This document shows, piece after piece, positions 1-11,240 of a DNA stretch of 64,000 bases. The notes under the pieces were generated by a model. That model did not search any database. It had not been told where the DNA came from and saw only the letters and a list, made by a program, of their open reading frames with translations. Positions within the stretch are counted from its first letter, which is position 1, and the number at the start of each line of letters is the position of its first letter. Both the position numbers and the translations under genes were made by a program. The stretch lies in assembly GCF_026151205.1 (NCBI RefSeq), contig NC_087074.1, positions 3,658,001 through 3,722,000 on the forward strand. Direction: 5' to 3'. Source of the stretch: Bolinopsis microptera (taxonomy: Eukaryota; Ctenophora; Tentaculata; Lobata; Bolinopsidae).

Positions 1-1697
1 CGCAACTATATTGCGCTGGCCAGCGCTGGCTGACGAGTAATACTAATATCGAGCGTGCTAAATCACTCTACAGTGGATCTTCGAGATTGTTCTAAAAGGG
101 CCCCCGGTGGTTGTGTCCAACTTCAATCGATGTATTTTCGGACGCTAATTCCGAATCAACCCCCATGGGCCCATGACATAGGGTTAAAATGCTCTCCTGA
201 CGAGATATTGGCGAAAAACTGTACATGTATCGATCACGTGATATGACCGTATAAGGAAGTTAGTCTAATTTCTCGTTATTGTTAGGGTTTCAGTAAGTAG
301 TGCGCCATCGACAGTGAGCCGCGCGTGCCGACTGTAGGATGGTTTTTTAGCGCTAATTTCGGCCAGCACAATTTTCTTCAAACAGATAGATATTAAGTAT
401 CCTTCCCGACCTCCAATTGCAACAAAAATTGGTAAGCTTACTCATAGACTTACAAGGAAAGTGTCCGAAAAATTTAAAGCATATCCAACCTTCAAACATT
501 ATGTTACAGCTAAAAGCAGTGTATTTTGCCCCATTTTTATCACTATATTAACTCCGATATCCACCAAATTTTTCGGACAGTTGTGAAAGCCCTATTGGAA
601 GGTCGCGTCGTCAATTTCCAGAATGATCTCATTTAAGGAACTGAAAATAAATCCGAATAACACGACAAAAATGGTCAAATTTGGACGAATTTGGTCAAAT
701 TACGCGACTTTTACAGCTACTTTTGCTCCAAAAGCCGCGCACCATCAAATATGGCACCTAGGCGAAACTCACTGATCTTTCCAAAAAGGTATGACAAATT
801 TGGTATTGTGAAAATTCTCACAGTCTCTAGAAAACAGTGGTACAAAAATTTTTAAAATCCGAGCAAGTTTATTTTTATCGTGCACCACCTAGTTTCAGCA
901 TATGTTTTTGTTAATGATTGGGTTAGGGTTAGGGTTGGGATCAGATTAGACTTAGAGGGTTGGGGTTTCGAAAAGTCGTTCAGAACCAGCTAGAGTCAGA
1001 GAATGGATTAAAAAAGGCACGTGACAGTCAAGTGTAAAGTGATTAATCATCATCCGAGTAATATCGCAAGTATATGATTTTGATACATTGCGCTGGCTTA
1101 TAACGCTGGCTTGCGCTGGCTAGCGCTGGATAGCGACAACTAGCGCTGGCTAGCGCTGGATAGCGACAACTAGCGCTGGCTAGCGCTGGCCAGCGCTGGC
1201 TAGCGCTGGATAGCGACAACTAGCGCTGGCTAGCGCTGGCCAGCGCTAGCTGACGAGTAATAGCGCAAAAATTTTGCGCTGGATATCGATGGCCAGCTGG
1301 CTATCGCTGGCTATCGCTTAGCGCTGGCCAGCGCTGGCCAGCGCTAGTTGTCGCTATCCAGCGCTAGTTGTCGCTATCCAGCGCTAGTTATCGAACTGTT
1401 TTCTGCGATGGCCAGTTGCGCTGGCCATCGCAAACTATCGCGTGCGACAGTGTCGCATAGCCAGCGACAACTAGCGCTGGATAGCGACAACTAGCGCTGG
1501 ATGGCGACAACTAGCGCTGGATGGCGACAACTAGCGCTGGATAGCGACAATTATCGAACATATATATTTTGCGCTGGCCAGCGTTATCCAGCGCTGGATA
1601 GCGACAACTAGCGCTGGATGGCGACAACTAGCGCTGGATAGCGCTAGTTGTCGCCATCCAGCGCTAGTTGTCGCGTTTTGACTATCGCAAAAGAACC
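1..1697. mobile_element. Fold-back element FB1, copy 1 (left end outside window)
   Basis: This stretch aligns to the complete element at 20828-22528: 1-293 matches from 21472 onward, and 893-1697 matches 21768-22528. It ends in the same terminal motif (reverse complement GGTTCTTTTGCGATAGTC) at 1697. Most of it is short minisatellite DNA, AGCGCTGG(C/A)(C/T)A and GCGACAACT units on both strands, so the ends can fold on themselves. It carries 605 bp (294-898) that the other copy lacks. No transposase is visible, so it is non-autonomous. The 8 bp beyond the end (1698-1705, AGAAAGTC) would be the target duplication, but its partner lies outside the window. The small ORF at 55-246 lies inside the repeat and is not credited as a gene. 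Confidence 0.85.
1084..1680. repeat. GCGCTGG / GCGACAACT minisatellite arm of FB1
   Basis: Units of about 10 and 20 bp (AGCGCTGGCC, AGCGCTGGATAGCGACAACT) alternate in direct and inverted orientation. The core AGCGCT is itself a palindrome, so the whole arm can form cruciforms. A stretch near 1390-1470 (TGCGATGGCCAGTTGCGCTGGCCATCGCA) is a self-complementary pivot. The same order recurs inverted at 20840-21250 and direct at 21950-22510. Confidence 0.85.
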
Positions 1698-1704
1698 AGA
1701 AAGT

Positions 1705-2107
1705 CTATTTTTGTTCACAGCTATTGAGTTTGTTAACCACTACGTGTTTCGCTTCTTTATCCTCGTCCTGCCCTTCTAGCTTCTTCTTCCTTGATAATAT
1801 CTGAACGTCTTCAGGAGTTTCAGGAACAGATCTCCCCGTGGTGTCAGGAAGGAACCAGACCGCCACACATGCCAGCAAAGATAAACCCGTAAACAGGGCT
1901 AAAGGCACCCCCCTGTCTGTCAGCCCATACAGCAAGTTAACGTACTAACGTAGGGACCAATGAAGCTGCCTATCCTGGCACAGCTGGAGCAGAGACACAT
2001 TATCATGCCCCGGTGTGATGTTGGAGCTAATTCTCCAGGATACAAGTACATCATGATGAAAGCAGCTCCAGATCCCATGCTTCCAATAAATATGCTGGCC
2101 AATGTTT
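1705..2107 (-). pseudogene. SLC22-type (organic ion transporter) last exon, frameshifted
   Basis: The minus strand encodes the C-terminal part of a major facilitator protein. The upstream piece holds YPGELAPTSHRGMIM followed by a small-residue helix and FIGPYV, matching the region around the penultimate helices of SLC22 organic cation/anion transporters, membrane proteins that move small organic ions. The downstream piece (YGLTDRGVPLALFTGLSLL, then FLPDTTGRSVPETPEDV) is the final helix and the family's PET tail motif. A TCTAG acceptor precedes position 2107. The two pieces are in different frames because an 8-bp near-tandem duplication at 1937-1952 adds two bases to the frame. Stop codon TAG at 1705-1707. 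No upstream exon was found to the right up to gene A, so this is a partial gene, an allele with a scar, or a relic. Confidence 0.75.
1937..1952. other. 8-bp duplication scar in the SLC22 exon
   Basis: TTAACGTA is followed directly by CTAACGTA. Removing one copy restores the expected transporter reading (GPYV followed by LLYGLT) with no other change. A near-perfect 8-bp duplication is what excision of a transposon that makes 8-bp target duplications (hAT type) leaves behind. Ordinary replication slippage is an alternative. Confidence 0.7.
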
Positions 2108-4229
2108 CTAGACTCCAAAATCTTTGTAAGAACGTAGAACTCAGAGTAGAGGAATTATTGTGTCTATGAAGTAATTAAGTAATTAGTGGCGGCGATTATG
2201 AAGTAATTAGTGGCGGTGATTCCCGAGTTTAGATTGTCAGCTATTGTTCAATCCCTAAATAGTAAATATTCATCAAAATACTCATTAAGATGACAATCAT
2301 CCACAATGTTTATTATAATCTCAAGGGAGGCAGGAATTACTGCCTGGTAATGATGCTGGTAATTACTTAATTAGACTGATGGTCACGCACAATCCAATGT
2401 GCCATTATTTTCAGACCAAATAAAGTCCGTTAAGGTATTCATCCAACGCTGATACCTTAAGGCCAATAAATTTGGTTCAAAATAAATTTGGTTACCATAA
2501 TTTTGGTTACCATCATTTTAGTCGCAAATTTCGCAATTTTTTCCATCGCCTAAAAAGGCAATAGATGGTTAGAAGTGGTAGGATTTGAGAATGGGTATAG
2601 TGGGTATAGGTTTTTCGTCGTGTCACAAAGCAAAACATGCATTAACCTCCGCAAACACGTGCTCCTTTACAAATTATCTTTTGATGGTCGCGCGCGCATT
2701 TTACAATGCTTTTATGTCAAGGTGTACTCTATACCAAGAATCGAGCTAATAAATCGTGTACGGCGCGCATGTATATCTCTTTTCGCTATTATACATTTTG
2801 ATTCGCATTGATATTTGTCGTTTAAGCTTTCGTTAACTTCATGCGATACAAACTTCTCATTTTGTTGTGGGTGCTTGGTGCAACCCGATATTAGTAATCC
2901 GTTATGTTGTTGTATAAATTATGATGTTATGACTATCATGTTGAACATGATTGCCCATAGATTGATTCATTATATTTAGACGAAATGAACGATACATTTT
3001 ATTATGATTCACATTGTATTAACTACCACAGATTTGATTGGGTGACATCTGTCCGACAGTCGAATTACCGGTTTCGGACAAGAGTCGCTGTCAGATAGGA
3101 GTCGTTTTTGGCGACATCTGTCCAACTTTCGGATCACATTTGCAATTTCAGATCACGTTCGTATTTCACAAGCTCACGTGTAATCTTGTGACGTTGCTCC
3201 CACAGTCCTAATATAATGCTGCTTTGATCCATTGAGATCTGATCCATCGATACGTGATTGACTATTTGAGGACAGGATCATGCTAGCCGTACACTAACAA
3301 GCTGTAACAAGCTGCCAATCACATCACAGCCTACATTACACACAGGAGAGCGGTATGGAGATCAGTTATTTATATAACATTTAAACTATTGTCCAATTTT
3401 TGACATCAAATGAAAATAAACTATGGTAGAGTTCAGCTCAGGTCATATCTCAGTTCAGATCATGTCTCTAATTGGAAAATGGAAATGTGTCGTATTGCAA
3501 TTAGATCACAATTTCGGACAGATGTCTTTTTTTTCTGGTAACATATTGAGTCGGACAAGAGTCGCTGTCGGACATATGTCCTTTTAACTGCATCATGCAT
3601 ATCACCGCACAGGCTGCGCTACGGTGTCCGGTCGTTTAACTTTCGATTCAAATAATTGACAACGGCAATCCCTCCATTTTGTTCTCTGTAACGCCCCAAA
3701 GAAATTTGGTAATTTAACCAATATGAAACGATTGTTAATTGTAATTAATTACGGGCGATGGAAATCTAGCGTCCGCTAACCGGCGCAATTCTTGTTTAGT
3801 CTACAACAATTTTGGTCAAATTTTTCGACTTTTCGAGGCCATTTTCCATTCCATACGACGCGGACGTAGTTTATGTCGATATGATCCTTCAGCCGTTTCA
3901 ACAGAGCATGCATAATGGGATGGATCGATTAAAAATGTAATGTCCAAGAGAAGCTCTATAAACATTTTAAGTGCAACAGGACTTTGGTACGGTTTTGTCC
4001 AGTAGGAACGGTGATGTCATTATATTAATTATATAGCCCTATAAACAATGTAAGCCTAATAATATTCAATATTCATGTCATATATGCTCTACTGAAATTT
4101 GGTCTCCTTTAAAATTAGTCGCCGAAAAATGTAGTCTCACGAAATTTGGTTTACAAAAATTTTAGTCGAAAGTTTGACTAAATTTATGGTAGAGTGTAGA
4201 CTATCACTAACTTTGTCGTTCTTATAATA
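2108..4229. other. Non-coding stretch with small dispersed repeats
   Basis: No convincing gene. 2161-2215 has a short duplication (GAAGTAATTAGTGGCGG twice). 2457-2510 (CCTTAAGGCCAATAAATTTGG and onward) is an inverted copy of about 50 bp of 22605-22655, beside the other FB1 copy. 3046-3130 and 3540-3590 share TCGGACAAGAGTCGCTGTC. TTTGGT-rich short repeats occur at 3700-4190. Small ORFs here show no recognisable domain. Confidence 0.5.
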
Positions 4230-5858
4230 CAGGGTGGCCCATAAGTGACTACCCACACGCAACCTCTTAATAACTCACGTAATTCGTCTCCAAATTGCAC
4301 CAAAATTTCAGAGATTATAGATATGGGTCAAACTTAGATTTCCTGAAAGTTTCGTAAGCCACGCCCAATTACAGTGGGCGTGGCGTGACACTCCCTCTTT
4401 TTCACTATTGTCTTCATAAAATGAGAACGCTTTAAGCTAAGAACTCAAAAATTTTTGCACACATTTGGCTTGATAATTGAAAACTTTTCCAAAAGTTTCA
4501 AGTTCATTGGTTTAAATATGGCTGAGTTATGACCATTTTAAAATCCATCGGATATGTGATCCGAGCACTCAGTCAGTGATATTTGCACTCAATTAGTGAT
4601 CTCGTCACCCAATCTGATCAAGAGTAAGGCGTTAGCGTGTATTAATGAGGTTCATTAGGCTTTGATTGGATACCGATGATGACTTTGCTAGAAAGGGAAA
4701 CACAAATTTTTAGGATAAAAACCTGACCGTGACCTTTTCAGGAAAAGCCGTTCTCTCCACCACTTCATCCGGTCTAGTAGAGCCCCAGTGAATTGCATTC
4801 TGGGAATTGACATATCCGTTTATATGGCCTTGTCGCTGTACCAGATTTCGTCCTCAATGTAGGGATCCACATTGTGCTTGGACAGGAATGTGTTGGCGAA
4901 ATCTATCCTCGATTGGAAATCACGGTCCAAAAGTTTGTGTTTCTTTGTGATTCGGTAGGCCCGGTTAGAAAGGTCTTGCTTTAGGATTCGCTGAAGGGTT
5001 CTGCTGATGTCTAAGGCAGGAGCTCGTTTCCGGGTGCCAATCTTAGGTGTGTCCATCACGTCACCAACAACCATCGTGATGTTTTCTACAGTCCTCGCAG
5101 TTCGTCTTCTGCCGATCGTGTGCAGAAAACGTAAACTTGATCTTGTGATGAATGTCAAAGCAGCTTTTCCGGCAAGGGGGTGGTCGGTTGAATTTCATCT
5201 GAAATTGTCGTTTAATCGAGGGTAGAACTCCCCATTTTCTTTCTTCAGGTAGACGAACAATCGTTGTTCTGCAGTAAAGGGAGGATAGTGAACCATTTTC
5301 GATGATTCAATGGATGGTTCATTCCTTTTTATTGATTGTAAGGAACCTGTGACTAGCAGGGCTAACAAGCCCTGAAATGGTGACACCACCATAAATTCGT
5401 GTGATAGCGTTTTAGGTGCAGTCAGCTGTATAGGCCGGCCCATAAGCAGGCTGCAACCAATCAAGCGGTGCATGTGAGCCAAACAGGCCATTAACCAAGT
5501 GACGAGATCACTGACTGAGTGCTCGGATCACGTATCCGATGAGTTTTGAAATGGTCATAACTTAGCCATATTTTAACCAATGAACTTGAAACTTTGGGAA
5601 AGGTTTTCAATTATCAAGCCAAATGTGTGCAAAAAATTTTGAGTTCTTAGCTTAAAGCGTTCCCTTTTTTTTGAAGACAATAGTGAAAAAGAGGGAGTGT
5701 CACGCCACGCCCACTGTAATTGGGCGTGGCTTACGAAACTTTCAGGAAATCTAAGTTTGACCCATATCTATAATCTCTGAAATTTTGGTGCAATTTGGAG
5801 ACGAATTACGTGAGTTATCAAGAGGTTGCGTGTGGGTAGTCACTTATGGGCCACCCTG
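4230..5858 (-). mobile_element. Tc1/mariner-type DNA transposon with long inverted repeats
   Basis: The element begins CAGGGTGGCCCATAAGTGAC at 4230 and ends with the same sequence inverted at 5858. Each end is flanked by TA (4228-4229 and 5859-5860), the target duplication of the IS630/Tc1/mariner superfamily. The inverted repeats are unusually long, about 350 bp (4230-4580 and 5505-5858), with scattered differences and a ~20-bp internal duplication near 4580-4605. Between them, on the minus strand, are remnants of a transposase (4820-5491). At 1.63 kb with such long arms, little room is left for the catalytic domain. Confidence 0.85.
4820..5491 (-). pseudogene. Mariner/IS630-like transposase remnant
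   Basis: Two minus-strand open stretches sit between the inverted repeats. The upstream one (5491-5195) has FTAEQRLFVYLKKENGEFYP, like the start of the N-terminal helix-turn-helix region. The downstream one (5158-4820) has RRRTARTVENI, then DISRTLQRILKQDL, and later a stretch ending EIWYSDKA. This follows the order of IS630/mariner-type transposases: linker, second helix-turn-helix, then the first catalytic Asp in a (F/Y)SDE(A) context. The two pieces are in different frames, and the rest of the DDE/D catalytic core is missing, so it should be inactive. The product would have bound the element's own inverted repeats. Confidence 0.65.
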
Positions 5859-5925
5859 TATATTAAGGTAATCGATTTATTTCGTTGAACTTAAAGTTCA
5901 ACAATGCTCGTGATTTATTTAATGT

Positions 5926-6115
5926 TATCTTAATGTTGTCTTAATGTTGTCTTATCGTTTGTTGTTTTATTGGTGTTTGTTGCGTTAATGTTGTCTTATT
6001 GTTGTCTTAATGTTGTCTTATTGTTGTCTTAATGTTGTCTTATTGTTGTCTTAATGTTGTCTTATTGTTGTCTTAATGTTTTCTTATTGTTGTCTTAATG
6101 TTGTCTTAGTGTTGC
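5926..6115 (+). repeat. TTGTCTTAATG / TTGTCTTATTG minisatellite
   Basis: An 11-bp unit repeats about 15 times, alternating between TTGTCTTAATG and TTGTCTTATTG so that the true period is often 22 bp. It lies just outside the right end of the mariner-type element. Confidence 0.85.
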
Positions 6116-7132
6116 ATCGGTGTTCGTTCTAGTGGCCTTTATTTGTATATCGTTCCTGGTCGTAATATAAATTATCATCGTGCACATGCTACCACAGGAG
6201 CAATTAAATAAGCATGCACAGCTGCTTAAGCAGTGACCACATACCAGAAAAATTTATCTTTCATACTATATGATAATAAATCTGGACTGAGCGAGTTCGT
6301 ACTTTCCCATACCACCGTTTAATTACGAAAATGTAATGTCTGTTTTCGAATATCATAATAGGCGGGTTTATACTGTTGCATTTCAACTGCGATAGTGAAG
6401 TCCCGGCCGTAGGCACGTGGTACACTAGTATAATAATTGCTTATATTGCGGCATGGTTTCAAGTTGATAGCTTTAAGCTCACCACTTATCTCTTAGCAGT
6501 TTAATTACCTCCCGATAATTCTGATAAAGTGATAACTATCAATTTTTACCACTACTAATTTGGAGCTTTGCAGAATTTAAACATTTTATAAAATATGTGA
6601 AGAGTTGTTATCTTTAATATCGAGGGCAGTTAACGTACGTGAGCATGTGCTGCTATAGCTATATATAAGGACGAAGCCGACGAACCAATAACATGACGCA
6701 TGTGTGCCGAAAAATATATGAGTTATTAACGACGGTGCTTAATTAGCTGGCCTGCCTGAGCTCGGAATTAGTCGGTTGCCATTTCGAGAGCCAGCCTATT
6801 CTGAAGAACAGTTCAGAATGCTATTTCATCAATCTAATATGGCGTGAAGAAAGTTATTATATTGGAGGGCAAGATTAAACGTTACTATATACCAAGTCGA
6901 ATATATCCGTGTCACTCGTCTTTTTTTCTTTGTTGAACAGAGCTCGAACAGTTCTACTTCTGCCTTGTTAGCATTTGAAAAGTATAATTGTTGTCTTGAT
7001 CAAACTTATCGGGGTTTCATATTTTTTTGCTTATAAGTTATACAAATTATTTATTCTGTTCAAAAACCTACCAACTATATTACTGTTGTCATTGATTTTT
7101 TGAATTTAGGATGTATATTTAATATAAATACA
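6116..7132. other. Upstream region of gene A
   Basis: AT-rich sequence without a supportable ORF. It should contain the promoter of gene A. ATATATAAGG at 6658-6668 is TATA-like but about 470 bp from the start codon, so I do not assign it. Confidence 0.35.
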
Positions 7133-10100
7133 ATGATGCGGGCAACAATTCTTTTTGGTCTGATAGCTTTTTGGTCTGCAGCTGCAGGTTAGTTTTTCAA
7201 ATACCAATTTTATTGATATTCCGATTACAACTACTACTAGGTAATACCATGCAATAGATTATAATATTATTATAATAATTATAAGATAACCAGCATAACA
7301 CCCTTCAGTTGACTACAAGTACAGGATAACAACGGAGGGAAGTTGGTCGTTTACCACCTGACAGTCTATGCAACGTCTATGCAACGTCCGTGCAACAACA
7401 AAAGAACCGTCTATGCAACGTCTATGCAACGTCCCTGCACAATGAACACTCTATGCACACTCCCTGCACGGTCAGTCTATGCAACGTCTATGCAACGTCT
7501 ATGCAACGTCTATGCAACGTCCCTGCACAGTACCATATGAACACCGGCTACTAGCCGGCTACTAACCGGCTAGTAGCCACTTTTGTAATAACAGCTCCTC
7601 AACTTCACATTAACAACCGGCTACTAACCGGCACTTGAAAAGTGGTCACTAGCCGGCTACTAACCGGCTACTAGCCGGCTAGTGACCACAAAGTGGCTAC
7701 TAACCGGCTACTAAGCGGTCACTAGCCGGCTATTAGCCGAGCTCTAAAGCAGACCTACTAGTAGCCGGTTCCAAACCGGCTACTAGCCGGCACTTAGAAA
7801 GTGGTCACTAGCCGGCTACTAACCGGCTACTAACCGGCTAGTAACCACCAAGTGGCTACTAACCGGTCACTAGCCGGCTCTAAAGCGGACCTTCTAGTTC
7901 CAAACCGGCTACTAGCCGACACTTGAAAAGCGGTCACTAGCCGGCTGGTGGGTACTAGCTGGTTAGTAGACGGCTACTAACCGGCTAGTACTAACTTGCT
8001 CTAGGCGACTCTAAATCAGACCGGCTATAATTCATTATTGCCAAATAAACAAATTATTTGAAACAAATTATTTGAAACTTGTTATTTGAAACTTGTTATT
8101 TGAAGCCGGCACTCGAAAAGCGACCGCTTTTCGAGTGCCGGCTAGTAGGTCCGCTTAAGAGCCGGCTAGTGACCGGTTAGTAGCCACTTGGTGGTTACTA
8201 GCCGGTTAGTAGCCGGTTAGTAGCCGGCTAGTGACCGCTTTCTAAGTGCCGGCTAGTAGCCGGTTTGGAACCGGCTACTAGTAGGTCTGCTTTAGAGCTC
8301 GGCTAATAGCCGGCTAGTGACCGGTTAGTAGCCGGTTAGTAGCCACTTGGTGGTTACTAGCCGGTTAGTAGCCGGTTAGTAGCCGGCGAGTGACCGCTTT
8401 TCAAGTGCCGGCTAGTAGCCGGTTTAGAACCGGCTACTAATAGGTCTGCTTTAGAGCCGGCTAGTGACCGGTTAGTAGCCGGTTAGTAGCCACTTGGTGG
8501 TTACTAGCCGGTTAGTAGCCGGTTAGTAGCCGGCTAGTGACCGCTTTCTAAGTGCCGGCTAGTAGCCGGTTTGGAACCGGCTACTAGTAGGTCTGCTTTA
8601 GAGCTCGGCTAATAGCCGGCTAGTGACCGCTTAGTAGCCGGTTAGTAGCCACTTTGTGGTCACTAGCCGGCTAGTAGCCGGTTAGTAGCCGGCTAGTGAC
8701 CACTTTTCAAGTGCCGGTTAGTAGCCGGTTGTTAATGTGAAGTTGAGGAGCTGTTATTACAAAAGTGGCTACTAGCCGGTTAGTAGCCGGCTAGTAGCCG
8801 GTGTTCATATGGTACTGTGCAGGGACGTTGCATAGACGTTGCATAGACGTTGCATAGACGTTGCATAGACTGACCGTGCAGGGAGTGTGCATAGAGTGTT
8901 CATTGTGCAGGGACGTTGCATAGACGTTGCATAGACGGTTCTTTTGTTGTTGCACGGACGTTGCATAGACGTTGCATAGACTGTCAGGTGGTAAACGACC
9001 AAGTTGCCACAACGGAAACAGAAGATGTCGATGACGCTGGTACAGATGGCGACTTTTATTATACCATCATTGGGACCAAAGGAAAGACATCTGAGTACAG
9101 CACTGACAACCCTGGCGATGATAGAGTCAGAGGAGGAAGTGACACCCATGTGATTACGGACAACACTGATATTGGCGAGTTCAGATGTGTCTCTATAAGA
9201 ACGGATAGTAGTGATGGGTGGCTGTTCTCAACGGTACAGCTTACCACATTTTAATCGCGCAATTTTGTTCGTATAATATTTAAAATTATTTTATCTACAT
9301 GGCTGATACATGACAAGTGTAATATAACTGTGTTATATTCTTACGGGGTGATGGTCAATTCTCGAGTCTCGACGCAACCAACAATATTATATTGCAATGA
9401 GCAAGACGTGAATTTTCCTTTTCATTTATTTTAGTTTTATCCTAAATTTTGGCGATAAGAATAGAATATAAACATAGTTTAAGTTATTATGCCGCATAAT
9501 ATGATCAACTTTTCATAGATGATTATTGAGATGGACGGATTACCCACACACAAGATCACTAATATGGTTGGTTGGCTCGACAATGATCCGGCGGTGTTGA
9601 GTGAAGTAGCATTTTGTGTCACCGACATTGGTAAGTCAAAAGCTGTTACTCCATAATGCAAGCTATATTCATTAACTACTTTTTTAAAATAGCTTAGTAT
9701 AGGATTGCTCATCAAGTAAAAAAAGAAATGGTATTATTTGTTCGCCTTTTTATCGTTGACAAGCATGAAGATTGACATCAAAGCTTTTTCCAGGAGACAA
9801 GCGGATTAACACATGTCCAGAGGAACATCCTTACTCCTTTCTCCAAAACAACCGCTGTTGTTCAAACAACAAGGAGGGCACTCTCAGTGGATTCCAAAGT
9901 TGGTGCAATCAAAGGATACTTGGAGATGGTAGTATTTGCTGTGATGGAGACAGCATAGAATGCTTTGATAAACCTTGCTTCGACAATCATATCAAAACTC
10001 TAGGTGAGAAACAACACTCGTCCTTAGCCTTTTAGATATATCATATTTGCAATAAGAAATCCAAGCCTATCTGATATCGTTATATATAAACCCTTATAAT

Positions 10101-10516
10101 GCCTATATTACATTTATATATTACATTTATATATTATTCACTTCCATTATTGACAATAATTCTTCAAAGCACTATATAATAATTTATAAACAGTCGCAGA
10201 AATAATTTCTTCTCGTATGGGATAACATTTTAAACAGTCGACTGATCGGGATAGGGGTGTATAAGTGATGTAAAATATTCATAAATCAGATAATTGCCAG
10301 TTTCTCAACTCAGATATCATGGTCCCAATCTGTCCCTTTTTCAAACTTTTGGAACACGCGCTCAACCCGACAACCCTCAGTGATCAGTCGTTATTTATTT
10401 CGTATTGTGTCCATCTATTCAACTCAGACAGTCTTGGACGAAGCAACAGTACGTGCGGGGCGCTATACATGACGAGTGTGGACTGCTGTGATTTGCCCGA
10501 TACCTCTTTAACGTAA
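7133..10516 (+). pseudogene. Gene A: secreted PLAT + Cys-rich protein, PLAT exon split by FB2
   Basis: Five exons fit GT-AG rules and one frame: 7133-7187 (signal peptide, MMRATILFGLIAFWSAAA), 7309-9233 (with FB2 inserted), 9519-9630, 9794-10003, 10314-10516 (stop TAA). Without the insertion they give 825 nt, 274 residues. Exons 2-3 form a PLAT/LH2-like beta-sandwich: FYYTIIGTKGKTSE, then SDTHVITDNTDIGEFRCVSI, SSDGW, and across the splice IEMDG. Exon 4 is cysteine-rich (CPEEHPYSFLQNNRCCSNNK ... GDGSICC ... ECFDKPC, eight Cys); exon 5 adds more (CPFF, CGAL, DCC). Introns are 121, 285, 163 and 310 bp. Exons 3 and 4 have exactly the same lengths as in gene B. FB2 brings a stop 11 codons after the break, so this copy should make no full product. 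Read-through to a stop at 10035 is an alternative end. Confidence 0.75.
7337..9008. mobile_element. Fold-back element FB2 (1672 bp) inside the PLAT exon
   Basis: The target duplication ACAACGGA stands at 7329-7336 and 9009-9016. The ends are inverted repeats, GG(G/C)AA(G/C)TTGGTCGTTTACC, and almost the whole element is two inverted arms (about 7337-8040 and 8110-9008). Each arm has an outer block of CTATGCAACGT repeats and an inner block of CCGGCTACTAA / CCGGCTAGTAGCCAC repeats. The centre near 8040-8105 carries TTATTTGAAAC repeats. No transposase is seen. The 8-bp duplication suggests mobilisation by a hAT-type transposase. The ORFs at 7343-7540 and 8791-9149 are repeat translations, not genes. 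Confidence 0.9.
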
Positions 10517-11240
10517 CATGTGACCAAGCCGCTGCTATAACGCTATTGTTGAGTTAATGTTGAGCTATGTAAGTATTTGAAGACTTATCGTATTATGTGA
10601 ATAGGTGAATGATATGTAGCAACCCCTACGGCCAACAGTTAAATAATGCGAACTAATCCAACTGAACAGTTTAACTTGTGGTAAGTTATACAACCATGGT
10701 TTCCCTGGTAACACTGATTATAATGATTATCCTGGTAACCCTGATATAGCCTTGGTATCCATAGTAGCCACGGTAACCCTGGTAACCTCGTAAAACCCCA
10801 GGAGATAATGAGGAGGGAGTGGTAAGGGTTCACACCCTACTCAGAACCTTGATCACTTTCTTTTAGCTTTAGCAATAGAGGACTCGTACGCGACTAATCT
10901 CCCTCCCCCTAGATGACATTTGGGACCCGGGACCCGATTAGAGAAAGTGACACAGATGCTTTGACGAATACAACTTACAAGTTTTTCAACCAAAAGGTTG
11001 ATAACGTTGTTGTTGTGCTATTGCTATGCTCAGGGTACGCATTATATTTGGTTCACCATATTTTTAAAGGATATTTATAAGCAACCCTTGCTTTATCGCT
11101 AGAATTAGTCCTTTGATCGAACTTTTGAGAGCAGCTCAGAAAGGGTCCCGGATCCTTACCGGCCACTGGTACCGGCGGTGCAACTGTGTCCATATTTAGA
11201 ATCTACGATATAGATATAAGTGTTCATATCTAGAACTGAT
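10517..11240. other. Region between gene A and the satellite
   Basis: No gene seen. 10690-10800 has several CCTGGTAACC-like short repeats. No clear poly(A) signal follows the gene A stop until AATAAA motifs appear inside the satellite, beginning near 11320. Confidence 0.4.

Noticed and set aside
919-940. Telomeric TTAGGG repeats (also near 21790)
   Set aside because: Only two or three units, embedded inside FB1 and present in both copies, so part of the element and not a telomere.
7343-9149. ORFs reading YATSMQRPCN-type repeats in the FB2 arms
   Set aside because: They follow the CTATGCAACGT minisatellite and appear mirrored in both arms; no independent coding sign.
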